Assembly (NCBI GenBank): GCA_031629035.1
Contig: JAVLUG010000015.1
Coordinates: 1 to 52,741, forward strand
DNA length: 52,741 bases
DNA from: MVYY01 sp012517575
Lineage (GTDB): Bacteria > Bacteroidota > Bacteroidia > Bacteroidales > Paludibacteraceae
Reading direction: 5' to 3'
Shown here: positions 17,327 to 25,980 of the stretch, piece after piece
Numbering within the stretch: the first letter of the stretch is position 1
Layout of the letters: each line of letters opens with the position of its first letter
The notes under the pieces: generated by a model
The model's database searches: none
What the model saw: only the letters and a program-made list of their open reading frames with translations
What the model was told of the DNA's origin: nothing
Made by a program: the position numbers and the translations under genes

Positions 17327-18522
17327 CGATTCAAAGTTTTTACCAACTCATTAATAATATCTTCCGCCACATCTTTTTTTGGCTTTAAATCAAAGGAAAC
17401 AATTTCTCCGGTACTATGCAAAATCGTAATTTTATTGGTATCATAACCAAAACCGGCTTTTTCGTCACGAAGGGAATTGAGCACAATGAAATCCAGATTT
17501 TTATTTTTCAGTTTCAATTGTGCATTTTCTATTTCATTGCCGGTTTCGAGTGCAAAACCAATTAAAAACTGCCTTTCGGTTTTTATTTTTCCCAGTGCAG
17601 CTGCGATATCAGGAGTCGGTTTTAGTTCTATTGTCAACCGGTCGCTTCTACGTTTAATTTTTTCTTCAGCAGTTTCAACCGGTGTATAATCAGCCACAGC
17701 AGCACTTAATATAGCGCCATCCATTTCAGAAAATTTTATCATAGCAGTTTCATACATTTCCTGGGCGGATGTAACTTTAATAAGTTGGATATTTTTGTGT
17801 TGTAAAGCCAATTGAACGTGACCAGCAATCAGACAAACTTCCGCTCCGTGAGCAGCACAGGCTTCGGCCAAAGCAAAACCCATTTTTCCTGAAGAATAAT
17901 TTCCTATAAAACGTACCGGATCGATTTTTTCGTACGTTGGACCGGCCGTAATCAGTATTTTTTTACCTGACAGTTGTTTGGGTGTGAAGTAATCGGCAAG
18001 ATACTGAACAATACTTTCGGGTTCTTCCATTCTCCCCTTCCCTTCCAGCCCACTTGCCAGTTCACCGAACGACGGCTCTATAATTAAATTTCCATACGAA
18101 CGAAGAATTTGCAAATTGCGCTGGGTAGCAGCGTGCGCAAACATATCTAAATCCATAGCTGGAGCTAAAAAAACAGGACATTTAGCTGAAAGATAAGTAG
18201 TTAAAAGCAGATTGTCAGCAATGCCTGAAGCCATTTTAGCCAGAGAATTGGCAGTTGCCGGTGCAATTAAATATGCGTCGGCCCACAATCCCAACTCTAC
18301 ATGACTATTCCACTGACCATTGGTTGGATCGAAAAAATCGGTCAGCACCGGATTTTTGGAAAGTGCAGCCAGCGTCAAAGGAGTAATAAATTCTTTTGCC
18401 GAAGCCGACATAATAACTCTAACTTCGGCTCCCTTTTTTACCAGCAAACGGACTATTGTGGCAGTCTTGTAAGCTGCAATTCCACCCGTAATACCCAAAA
18501 TGATTTTTTTACCATGCAACAT
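17323..18522 (-). CDS. coaBC: Bifunctional phosphopantothenoylcysteine decarboxylase / phosphopantothenate--cysteine ligase
   Basis: A 399-aa CoA-biosynthesis enzyme. The N-terminal CoaC flavoprotein half starts GKKIILGITGGIAAYKTATI and includes APAMDLDMF. The CoaB half begins near residue 187 (GKKILITAGPTYEKIDPVRF) and contains NYSSGKMGFALAEA and AAVADYTP. In the loop where E. coli-type enzymes have a reactive Cys (LACGxxGxGRM) this protein has Ser (ELASGLEGKGRM). I believe such variants occur elsewhere in Bacteroidota. It is the first gene of the long minus-strand run, with a -7 box at 18558-18565. Confidence 0.95.
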   Translation of the reverse strand: MLHGKKIILGITGGIAAYKTATIVRLLVKKGAEVRVIMSASAKEFITPLTLAALSKNPVLTDFFDPTNGQWNSHVELGLWADAYLIAPATANSLAKMASGIADNLLLTTYLSAKCPVFLAPAMDLDMFAHAATQRNLQILRSYGNLIIEPSFGELASGLEGKGRMEEPESIVQYLADYFTPKQLSGKKILITAGPTYEKIDPVRFIGNYSSGKMGFALAEACAAHGAEVCLIAGHVQLALQHKNIQLIKVTSAQEMYETAMIKFSEMDGAILSAAVADYTPVETAEEKIKRRSDRLTIELKPTPDIAAALGKIKTERQFLIGFALETGNEIENAQLKLKNKNLDFIVLNSLRDEKAGFGYDTNKITILHSTGEIVSFDLKPKKDVAEDIINELVKTLNR

Positions 18523-18557
18523 GTCAATCTTTAATAAGTTGAATGTATTATATTCTG

Positions 18558-18565
18558 CAAATTTA
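18558..18565 (-). promoter_or_regulatory. -7 box TAAATTTG for the coaBC cluster
   Basis: An exact TAnnTTTG match on the minus strand, 36 bases before the coaBC start and downstream of the rpoZ terminator, so it can drive the whole coaBC-nadD run. Confidence 0.6.
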
Positions 18566-18672
18566 CAAGATAATTTTCAATTTTTTTGCACAGAAGGGAA
18601 AAATGAAAGGAAAGAAAATTCTTAGAGTAGTTTAAAAATGAATTTTGCTACTCAATCATGAATTTTTTTTTT

Positions 18673-18717
18673 AAAAAAAAAAGAACAATTCTGCATTGTA
18701 GAGAGAACTGTTCTTTT
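18673..18717 (-). terminator. Strong rho-independent terminator after rpoZ
   Basis: Minus-strand arms AAAAGAACAGTTCT and AGAATTGTTCTTTT (18704-18717 and 18679-18692) pair over 14 positions with one G-U, with an 11-base loop, and run into a long T tract. Confidence 0.8.
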
Positions 18718-18744
18718 GATAACTTTGAAAGACAAGCTTTCAAT

Positions 18745-19074
18745 TTATTTTAGCTTGTCCTTAATGGGATTACGATAATAAATTTTATCTTCCATAAATT
18801 CTTCAATGGCTATCAAAGTTGGTTTTGGAAGTTTTTCATAATAACGGGAAATTTCTATTTGTTCGCGATTTTCGAAAACTTCTTCCACGTTGTCGCCCAT
18901 AGCCGAAAATTCCTGAAGCTTTTTATCCAATTCAGATTTTATTTCTACGCTAATTTGGTTGGCGCGTTTGGCAATAATGACGACTGCCTCGTATATATTC
19001 CCAACTTTATCAGCAATCACGTTTATATCACGTGTAATAGTGCTTGATGGTACGTTCATTTTTTTTATATCCAT
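18745..19074 (-). CDS. rpoZ: RNA polymerase omega subunit, Bacteroidota type
   Basis: A 109-aa protein of the Rpb6/omega fold in its Bacteroidota form. The segment GNIYEAVVIIAKRANQISVE is the conserved omega core, and the tail REQIEISRYYEKLPKPTLIA is typical of Bacteroidales members. It helps assemble and stabilise the beta' subunit. It lies 13 bases after bamD and is followed by a strong terminator, so bamD-rpoZ is a two-gene unit. Confidence 0.92.
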   Translation of the reverse strand: MDIKKMNVPSSTITRDINVIADKVGNIYEAVVIIAKRANQISVEIKSELDKKLQEFSAMGDNVEEVFENREQIEISRYYEKLPKPTLIAIEEFMEDKIYYRNPIKDKLK

Positions 19075-19087
19075 AGGTTGAATGATA

Positions 19088-19894
19088 TTATTTTATGTTG
19101 ATAGCTTTTTTTGAATCATTAAAAATTTTGTCAGCCTGTTTTTTATATTTACCGTCGGGAAATTCATTGATGTAACTGTAATATTCATCAATGGTATCCT
19201 GATAGCGTTCTTCCCTTTTGGAAACTACACTTTGTTCTGCCTGTGCAAATTTTGACTGCAGAATCAAAAAGGAAAGATCGTCCCTGTAAGATGTTGAAGG
19301 AAATTTTTTCAAGGCATTTTGAGCCGTAATCACTGCCGACAAATAATTATTTCCCATGTAATTTCCCAAATTGTAATACAAACGTGCATTCAGGTAATAT
19401 TTGTAAGCCAGTTTATTCAACAACTCATCCACCATTCTGTTGGCATCGGGTACCAATTTACTTTCAGGATACATGTCGAGAAATTCCTGAAAAGCATTAA
19501 TTGCCTGATTTGTAGCCGTTTGATCCAATCGAGCATCAGGCGAATCCTTATAATAACAATAACCAATCATAAACTTCGCATCTTCGGCATATTTTCCTTT
19601 GGGATAAGACTTCAGATAAGTTTGAAAATAATTGATGGCCGAATAATAATCATCTTGGCCAATATAAGACTGAGCCAAATAGTTCAAAATTTCCTCTGAA
19701 CGGTCCGTACCACGATAATAAACCGAAATATCATCAAATAAAGTGGCAGCACGCACAAAATCACCTTTATCGAAATATTCGACTGCCTTGTTGTATTTCA
19801 GTTCAGCATCGGTACTTTTCAGCAATTTCTGATATTCGCTGCATGAAGATAAAAAAAGAATCAGAACAAAGAAAATTGAAAAAATTTTTTTCAT
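19088..19894 (-). CDS. bamD: Outer-membrane assembly lipoprotein BamD
   Basis: A 268-aa lipoprotein. The signal peptide ends in a lipobox (FLSSC, Cys18), and TPR repeats fill the rest (KYNKAVEYFDKGDFVRAATL; SAINYFQTYLKSYPKGKYAE; AINAFQEFLDMYPESK). BamD is the essential partner of BamA in folding outer-membrane beta barrels. Length is normal for Bacteroidota. It is co-directional with rpoZ and has its own -7 box. Confidence 0.93.
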   Translation of the reverse strand: MKKIFSIFFVLILFLSSCSEYQKLLKSTDAELKYNKAVEYFDKGDFVRAATLFDDISVYYRGTDRSEEILNYLAQSYIGQDDYYSAINYFQTYLKSYPKGKYAEDAKFMIGYCYYKDSPDARLDQTATNQAINAFQEFLDMYPESKLVPDANRMVDELLNKLAYKYYLNARLYYNLGNYMGNNYLSAVITAQNALKKFPSTSYRDDLSFLILQSKFAQAEQSVVSKREERYQDTIDEYYSYINEFPDGKYKKQADKIFNDSKKAINIK

Positions 19895-19911
19895 AAGAAG
19901 CTAATATGTTG

Positions 19912-19919
19912 CAAAGTTA
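19912..19919 (-). promoter_or_regulatory. -7 box TAACTTTG for bamD-rpoZ
   Basis: An exact TAnnTTTG match on the minus strand, 18 bases before the bamD start codon. Confidence 0.6.
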
Positions 19920-19968
19920 GTTATTTCGTTGGAAATATAAAAATAAATCTTTTTCGCCTTTATTCAGT

Positions 19969-20997
19969 TTATTCTGTTAGATATTTTTTGAAACCTTCTG
20001 TAAATATTACCCTGTTCTTCCCATTTTTATCGCTATAAATCAGATAACAATCCACTTCAGGCAAGGATTTACACACCAATAAACTGCTATCAACGCCGAG
20101 CACCATAAAAGCAGTGGCATAAGCATCGGCCATCATACACGATGGGGCAACCACTGTAGCGCTCAATACATTATTGTTTACCGGATAACCGGTTCGTGGA
20201 TCGATGGTATGGGAGAATTTTTTCCCGTTTCGATAATAAAATTGCCGATAATTTCCAGAAGTGGCCATTGCCTTATCCGATAGGGAAATAATCGTTTGTA
20301 TTTGGTTAACCACATTGGTTGAATCGTCGATGGGTTTATCTATACCGATTTTCCATTTTTCTCCTTTTGGATTTTTTCCTTTACATACAATTTCTCCACC
20401 AATTTCGACAAGGTAATTTTTACAACCATTTTCTTCCAAAACCTTGGCTGCCATATCCGAAGAAAATCCTTTGGCAATAGCACTGGCGTCCAACATGATA
20501 CGTTTATCGGCTTTGACAAGTTGGTGTTGTTTCAGGCTAATTTTTTTGTAACCAATAAAAAGCATTATGGAATCGATATTTGGAGATTGTTTCCTGCTCT
20601 CGCTTCCAAAGCCGAAGCCCCAAGCATTTACCAAAGGTGCAACAGTAATATCAAAGGCGCCATTTGTTTTTGCTGATACTTCTTGCGCCGTACGAAACAC
20701 AGTTTCAAAATAAATATCGGTTCGCACAGTTTCATCATTTCTATTGATGCGGGAAATAATGGATTGAGGCTGGAAAGTCGACATCGACAAGTCGATTCGA
20801 TGCATACTTTCCTCCAATTTTTTTTGTAAATCAATCCCTTGTGGTTGCAAATAAGTGGCATGATAATAAGTTCCATGCGCTTTCCCCTCATTAAAAATAT
20901 ATTTCGAGGAACCCTGATGCTGAACGATTAAAGCAATTCCGGCTACAGCAAGTAACAACAAAGAAAAAACAAGATAGGTTTTATTAAACTTTTTCAC
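19969..20997 (-). CDS. apbE: FAD:protein FMN transferase (ApbE family)
   Basis: A 342-aa product with an N-terminal membrane anchor (residues 8-26) rather than a lipobox. Landmarks are MSTFQPQSIISRIN, GAFDITVAPLVNAWGFG, GGEIVCKGKNPKGEKWKIGI and SHTIDPRTGYPV. ApbE covalently attaches FMN to Thr residues of proteins such as the Nqr and Rnf subunits on the outer face of the inner membrane. No Nqr or Rnf gene lies nearby. It sits 70 bases after the dihydroorotase gene on the same strand. Confidence 0.93.
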   Translation of the reverse strand: MKKFNKTYLVFSLLLLAVAGIALIVQHQGSSKYIFNEGKAHGTYYHATYLQPQGIDLQKKLEESMHRIDLSMSTFQPQSIISRINRNDETVRTDIYFETVFRTAQEVSAKTNGAFDITVAPLVNAWGFGFGSESRKQSPNIDSIMLFIGYKKISLKQHQLVKADKRIMLDASAIAKGFSSDMAAKVLEENGCKNYLVEIGGEIVCKGKNPKGEKWKIGIDKPIDDSTNVVNQIQTIISLSDKAMATSGNYRQFYYRNGKKFSHTIDPRTGYPVNNNVLSATVVAPSCMMADAYATAFMVLGVDSSLLVCKSLPEVDCYLIYSDKNGKNRVIFTEGFKKYLTE

Positions 20998-21067
20998 TTT
21001 AATATTGAATTTGCATTCGATACACAGAAATAATCTTTTTCATCAACCAATAGATATTGACAACAAA

Positions 21068-22417
21068 TTAAACATCAAAAAGCAATCTTTTACCTCGAAC
21101 ATTTGCATCAAATTTACCTTGATCATAAACTTTATTGCCATTGACCCATGTTTTTTCTACCCGAGTGTCGAAAAGCATTCCTTCAAAAGGCGACCAACCA
21201 CATTTGTAAAGAATATTTTCCGAAGAAACATTCCATGAAATATTTGGATTGACAAGCGTTAAATCGGCATAATATCCGGGACGAATAAAGCCGCGTTTTT
21301 CGATTTTAAATAGTTCTGCCGGAGCATGACACATTTTATCGACAATTTTTTCGGGGCTAAGCACTCCTCGTTTTGCCAATTGCAACATGGCAACTAAAGA
21401 ATGTTGAATTAAAGGTCCACCCGAAGCTGCTGTCAAACAATTGCCTTCTTTTTCTGCGAGCAAATGAGGTGCATGATCCGTTGCAATTATATCGATTGTA
21501 TTATTATTCACAGCCCGAATAAGAGCTTGTCTATCTGACTCTGATTTTATAGCCGGATTCCATTTTATTTTGTTTCCAAATCGTTCATAATCTTTATCAG
21601 AAAACCATAAATGATGTATACAAACTTCGGCTGTTATACGTTTGCTTTTTAAAGGGATAGAATTATCAAAAAGTTGCATTTCCTTTTCGGTAGAAAGATG
21701 CAAAACATGCAGCCTGGAATTGAATTTTTTTGCCAAAGCCACTGCTTTTGACGAAGAAACATAACAAGCTTCGGCATTACGTATAAGCGGATGAAACTGA
21801 ACAGACAAATTTTCGCCATACACCGATTGATAATATTCTCTGTTCTTCCGAATAGTAAACTCATCTTCGCAATGAACGGCAATTAAATAAGGAACATTCT
21901 TAAAAATTTCCTGCAAAGTTGTTTCATCATCAACCAACATATTTCCTGTGGAAGCCCCCATAAAAACTTTCACTCCACATACTTTGTGCGGGTCTATTTC
22001 CAAAAGTTCATCCAAATTATCGTTGGTTGCACCCATGAAAAAAGAATAATTGGCAAATGATTTTTCTTCCGCCAAGCGATATTTTTCTTCCAACAATTGC
22101 GTGGTTACTGCCGGTGGTCGAGTATTGGGCATATCCATAAAGCTGGTTACGCCACCCGCAACCGCAGCTTTGCTTTCGGTATATAAATCGGCTTTGTGCG
22201 TGAGTCCCGGTTCGCGAAAATGTACCTGATCATCAATCACCCCAGGAAGCAGCAAGAAATTTTCACCATCAATTATTTCATCGAACGAAATTGCAGGAAA
22301 ATTATCTTTCCCTTTGTACACCGCTTCGATAAATTCTCCATTGATAACTACAGAACCTGTGAAAATTGTTCCTTCGTTTACAATTTCAGCGTTCTTAATC
22401 AGTTGCAACTTTCCCAT
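21068..22417 (-). CDS. pyrC: Dihydroorotase
   Basis: A 449-aa amidohydrolase of pyrimidine synthesis (carbamoyl-aspartate to dihydroorotate). The metal site is built from VHFREPG (about residue 65), GVKVFMGAS with the expected carboxylated Lys, HCEDEFT, HVLHLSTEKE and ATDHAPH. The length fits class I enzymes. It lies downstream of a polyprenyl-phosphate glycosyltransferase gene and upstream of apbE, all on the minus strand. Confidence 0.93.
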   Translation of the reverse strand: MGKLQLIKNAEIVNEGTIFTGSVVINGEFIEAVYKGKDNFPAISFDEIIDGENFLLLPGVIDDQVHFREPGLTHKADLYTESKAAVAGGVTSFMDMPNTRPPAVTTQLLEEKYRLAEEKSFANYSFFMGATNDNLDELLEIDPHKVCGVKVFMGASTGNMLVDDETTLQEIFKNVPYLIAVHCEDEFTIRKNREYYQSVYGENLSVQFHPLIRNAEACYVSSSKAVALAKKFNSRLHVLHLSTEKEMQLFDNSIPLKSKRITAEVCIHHLWFSDKDYERFGNKIKWNPAIKSESDRQALIRAVNNNTIDIIATDHAPHLLAEKEGNCLTAASGGPLIQHSLVAMLQLAKRGVLSPEKIVDKMCHAPAELFKIEKRGFIRPGYYADLTLVNPNISWNVSSENILYKCGWSPFEGMLFDTRVEKTWVNGNKVYDQGKFDANVRGKRLLFDV

Positions 22418-22449
22418 AATGAGTATTATAAAAAACGGTTAGAAAAAAA

Positions 22450-23196
22450 TCAGCTTCTCAGTTCTTTGTTGGGAAAGCTCCTGAACAGACTTTGAATTTT
22501 AAGCTGTATTACGCCAAAAAAAGCCTCTCCGAAAATTCCGCTACTCATTTTTGAAGCACCTAATTCTCTATTGATAAACACAATAGGAATTTCTTTCAAT
22601 TTAAAACCACATTTAGCAGCCGTAAATTTCATTTCTATCTGAAAACCGTATCCTTTGAAACGAATTTTTTCCAAATCGATGGTTTGCAATACATTTCTTT
22701 TGTAGCAAACAAATCCGGCCGTTGTATCCGCTATTTTAAGTCCAGTGATAATACGAACATAATAAGATGCCAAATATGACATCAACACTCTTTTAAGCGG
22801 CCAATTGACCACATTCACACCGGTAAGATATCGGGAACCGATAGCCACATCAGCACCCTCCTGAGAACAAGCAGCATACAATTTTGGCAAATCAGCAGGA
22901 TTATGAGAGAAATCGGCGTCCATTTCGTAAATATACTGATAATCGTGTTGCAAAGCCCACTTAAAACCTGTTATATAGGCTGTCCCCAAACCTAATTTTC
23001 CTGAACGCTCAATTATAAACAGTTTTTCGGGAAATTCCTGTTGTAGGTTTTTTACTATTTGAGCTGTTCCATCAGGTGAACCATCATCCACAATCAGAAT
23101 GTGAAAATCATGAGGTTGGCTAAAGATGGCACGAATAATATTCTCAATATTTTCCTTTTCGTTGTAAGTTGGAATAATTACTAAATTTTCACTCAT
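22450..23196 (-). CDS. Polyprenol-phosphate mannosyltransferase-like family 2 glycosyltransferase
   Basis: A 248-aa GT2 enzyme without C-terminal membrane domain. It shows VIIPTYNEKENIENIIRAIF at the N-terminus, IVDDGSPDGT and the DxD-type YEMDADFSHNP near residue 95, as in dolichol- or polyprenol-monophosphate mannose synthases. It would transfer a sugar from a nucleotide donor to a lipid phosphate at the inner membrane, probably for protein or envelope glycosylation. The sugar is not determined by sequence. Confidence 0.88.
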   Translation of the reverse strand: MSENLVIIPTYNEKENIENIIRAIFSQPHDFHILIVDDGSPDGTAQIVKNLQQEFPEKLFIIERSGKLGLGTAYITGFKWALQHDYQYIYEMDADFSHNPADLPKLYAACSQEGADVAIGSRYLTGVNVVNWPLKRVLMSYLASYYVRIITGLKIADTTAGFVCYKRNVLQTIDLEKIRFKGYGFQIEMKFTAAKCGFKLKEIPIVFINRELGASKMSSGIFGEAFFGVIQLKIQSLFRSFPNKELRS

Positions 23197-23221
23197 AACC
23201 TTGATTTACAAATTATTAAAA

Positions 23222-24028
23222 TTAAAATTCGTACAAATTGGATGGTACCAATCTTTCCAGTGCATCCAATTTAACATCAACGCCAACCGAAATATTTTTA
23301 TTTTCGAGATAATTGCAAACGGTGTTCAAAGCTAACTCACGACTGTTGTTTTCTTTGCTGAGATGGCAGAGAAAAATATTTTTGATTTTATTATTGAAAT
23401 TTTCCGACAAAAAAAGTCCTGTTTGATCGTTACTTAAATGTCCGGTAGAAGAAGAAATACGTCTTTTTAAATGTTCAGGATATGAACCATTTTTCAACAT
23501 TTGCTCATCATAATTGGCTTCGAGAACCAAATAATCAGCTTCCTTCAAATGGGATGATGCTTCGGTTCCAATACAGCCCAAATCAGTAGCAAAGGTAAAT
23601 TTTTTTTTCTGATATTCAATAGTATAACCAACATTATCGGTAGCATCATGTGAAACATGGAAAGCCGTAAATGAAAAATCGCGGATGCAAATGGTTTCGT
23701 TTTTTTCAATTATATTTCTTGTCGGAGAATTGGCATGCTTCTCTCTGTAATAATTTTCATCGATTGCTCTTAAAATTTTTTGAGTAGAGAAAACAGGAAG
23801 ATTCAATTTCCTTTCCAAAGACCCAATCGCCCTAATGTGGTCGAGATGATCGTGTGTAATAAAAACGCCGAGAATATTTTCAAAATTTAAACCAATGTTT
23901 TTTAAGTATTTTTTCACAGTTCTGATTCCAATTCCGGCATCTATCAAAAAACCGTAGTCGGAATTGCCGATATAATAACAATTTCCACTGCTACCGCTGC
24001 CAAAACTTTGAAATCTTAGTTTATCCAT
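23222..24028 (-). CDS. MBL-fold metallohydrolase, YycJ/WalJ-like
   Basis: A 268-aa MBL-fold protein starting RFQSFGSGSSGNCYYI, a hallmark of the YycJ/WalJ branch, with the metal site THDHLDHIRAIG (about residues 58-69), HVSHDATDNVGY and LEANYDEQML. Members are thought to be nucleic-acid-directed hydrolases (5'-3' exonuclease activity is reported for some). It is probably the first gene of the run to apbE, with a -7 box at 24048-24055. Confidence 0.88.
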   Translation of the reverse strand: MDKLRFQSFGSGSSGNCYYIGNSDYGFLIDAGIGIRTVKKYLKNIGLNFENILGVFITHDHLDHIRAIGSLERKLNLPVFSTQKILRAIDENYYREKHANSPTRNIIEKNETICIRDFSFTAFHVSHDATDNVGYTIEYQKKKFTFATDLGCIGTEASSHLKEADYLVLEANYDEQMLKNGSYPEHLKRRISSSTGHLSNDQTGLFLSENFNNKIKNIFLCHLSKENNSRELALNTVCNYLENKNISVGVDVKLDALERLVPSNLYEF

Positions 24029-24047
24029 TGTGAAAATTTTATGACGA

Positions 24048-24055
24048 CAAAATTA
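24048..24055 (-). promoter_or_regulatory. -7 box TAATTTTG upstream of the YycJ-like gene
   Basis: An exact TAnnTTTG match on the minus strand, 20 bases before the start codon. Confidence 0.55.
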
Positions 24056-24118
24056 ACATTAAAATGACAATTGCTTCCAAAATTATTCGGAAATAAAGTT
24101 AAGGGTTAATAAACGAAC

Positions 24119-24162
24119 AAAAAAAGAGAAACAGAGAAAAAACGAACTTTCTCTGTTTCTCT
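24119..24162 (-). terminator. Rho-independent terminator after the CDGSH gene
   Basis: Minus-strand arms AGAGAAACAGAGAAA and TTTCTCTGTTTCTCT (15 bp, perfect; 24148-24162 and 24125-24139) are followed by seven T. Confidence 0.85.
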
Positions 24163-24183
24163 TCTAAACTCAATTTTGTTTTT

Positions 24184-24372
24184 TTATTTGTCAAATTCCA
24201 CATCGTGATGAGAGCCATCACAAAAGGGTTTGTTCTTACTGTGTCCGCATCGGCAAAGTGCAGTTTTTCCAGTCATTTCTTTTTCTTCGCCGGAAGGTAA
24301 AACAAGTTTAATGTTCCCACTGACAATGTATGGGCCACCTTTAGCTACTTTTATTGAAACTTCATTTTCCAT
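24184..24372 (-). CDS. CDGSH iron-sulfur domain protein
   Basis: A 62-aa protein whose C-terminal half holds CRCGHSKNKPFCDGSH, the full three-Cys, one-His ligand set of a [2Fe-2S] CDGSH cluster. The role is probably electron transfer or redox sensing; no partner is evident. It is followed by a strong terminator, so it may be monocistronic. Confidence 0.92.
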   Translation of the reverse strand: MENEVSIKVAKGGPYIVSGNIKLVLPSGEEKEMTGKTALCRCGHSKNKPFCDGSHHDVEFDK

Positions 24373-24453
24373 AACATTTTGTTTTAGTTGTTAATTTTAG
24401 TAAAGAACAAATTTGTATAGAAAAAGTTTAAAAAAATTGCCTCATTATTCTTT

Positions 24454-25428
24454 TTACTTGTTTTTATCAGTAGATGGTTTACCTATATTTTCGCGCATAG
24501 CTGTATCCGCTTCAATATTTTTTAATCTGTAGTAATCCATAACACCCAAATTTCCATTTCTCAATGCTTCAGCCATAGCCTTTGGAACGTCCGCTTCAGC
24601 TTCAATTACCTTTGCCCTCATTTCCTGAGATTTTGCCCTCATTTCCTGCTCAAGAGCTACAGCCATAGCCCTACGTTCTTCAGCTTTTGCCTGTGCAATA
24701 TTTTTATCAGCTTCGGCCTGATCCATTTGCAATTGAGCTCCAATATTTTTCCCTATGTCGATATCGGCAATATCAATCGACAAAATTTCAAATGCCGTAC
24801 CGGCATCCAATCCTTTTTTCAACACCAACTTGGAAATGGAATCCGGATTTTCCAAAACGGCTTTGTGCGATTCGGCAGAGCCAATAGAAGAAACAATACC
24901 CTCTCCTACTCTTGCCAGAACCGTTTCTTCTCCCGCTCCTCCAACTAACTGTTTGATATTGGCTCGCACTGTAACACGAGCTTTGGCAATCAGCTGAATA
25001 CCATCTTTAGCCACAGCAGCCACCGGCGGAGTGTCAATTACTTTTGGATTAACCGACATCTGAACGGCCTGAAAAACATCCCTGCCAGCCAAGTCGATAG
25101 CAGTTGCCATTTTGAAAGTTAAATCGATATTAGCTTTAGAAGCTGAAACCAAAGCATGAACCACTCTTTCGATATGTCCGCCGGCAAGGTAGTGAGCTTC
25201 CAGTTCATCGCGCTTTATTTCGTGCAAATCGGCTTTGTGAGCTTCTATCAAGCATTGAACTATAGAATGAGGCGGAACTTTTCTGATGCGCATTAGAAAA
25301 AGCTGAACCAGAGAAATACTCACGCCGGAAACTTTCGCCGAAAGCCACAATATAAATGGAACATAGTAAAAAAACAACAATAAAACTACAACCAGTACAA
25401 TCAGTAATACAATTTCAATTCCCATCAT
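24454..25428 (-). CDS. floA: Flotillin-like protein FloA
   Basis: A 324-aa membrane protein with one N-terminal hydrophobic segment (residues 4-32) and the flotillin/SPFH-like body (GGHIERVVHALVSASKANID, then TPPVAAVAKDGIQLIAKARV). The C-terminal stretch is Ala/Glu/Met-rich and helical (AQAKAEERRAMAVALEQEM). FloA organises ordered membrane microdomains. It starts 11 bases after an NfeD-family gene, the usual partner, so the pair forms one unit. Confidence 0.94.
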   Translation of the reverse strand: MMGIEIVLLIVLVVVLLLFFYYVPFILWLSAKVSGVSISLVQLFLMRIRKVPPHSIVQCLIEAHKADLHEIKRDELEAHYLAGGHIERVVHALVSASKANIDLTFKMATAIDLAGRDVFQAVQMSVNPKVIDTPPVAAVAKDGIQLIAKARVTVRANIKQLVGGAGEETVLARVGEGIVSSIGSAESHKAVLENPDSISKLVLKKGLDAGTAFEILSIDIADIDIGKNIGAQLQMDQAEADKNIAQAKAEERRAMAVALEQEMRAKSQEMRAKVIEAEADVPKAMAEALRNGNLGVMDYYRLKNIEADTAMRENIGKPSTDKNK

Positions 25429-25439
25429 AACCTATAAAT

Positions 25440-25931
25440 TTAAGCATGTTCATTATTTGAATTTTCAAAAATACGTTCAACCAACACATTGGTTTTAAAA
25501 ACTTCCTTTACTGAAATTGGCGTTCCTTCATCAATAAATTCATCTTCACTTTTGGCTTCTACGGTTTGTCCTTTCACTTTTACTTTTCCTATCGGGGCAA
25601 GTCTTGAGAGCGCAATTCCCCTATCACCAACTTTAATGTCCAATTCTTCAACAGTGCCAATATTGGAATCAATTTTTGCCTTTAAACCAATTCTTTCCAA
25701 TGTTTTGCGTCGTAAAAAAATCCAAACTGTAACTGCCAAGAGAACTACACTTCCTGCTATGGAAATATTGCCGGCTGTTGTTCCCAACTGCGAATAGGAA
25801 TAATAAATGCCAGCACCAACAAACAAAAAACCGGCTATACCGGCAATTGAAATTCCCGGCACAAGAAAAAATTCTACCAAAAAGAAAAAAACACCTACAA
25901 GAATCAGAATAACAGCTATTGCTATGTCCAT
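25440..25931 (-). CDS. NfeD family membrane protein
   Basis: A 163-aa short NfeD protein. Three hydrophobic segments span residues 3-75, followed by a C-terminal OB-fold domain (about residues 90-150: GDRGIALSRLAPIGKVKVKG). NfeD proteins pair with SPFH/flotillin proteins; here floA follows directly. The protease domain of long NfeD forms is absent. Confidence 0.9.
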   Translation of the reverse strand: MDIAIAVILILVGVFFFLVEFFLVPGISIAGIAGFLFVGAGIYYSYSQLGTTAGNISIAGSVVLLAVTVWIFLRRKTLERIGLKAKIDSNIGTVEELDIKVGDRGIALSRLAPIGKVKVKGQTVEAKSEDEFIDEGTPISVKEVFKTNVLVERIFENSNNEHA

Positions 25932-25980
25932 AATTATTGAAAATTTTTGGTAAAAGTAAGGAATAAATTACGATATACAA

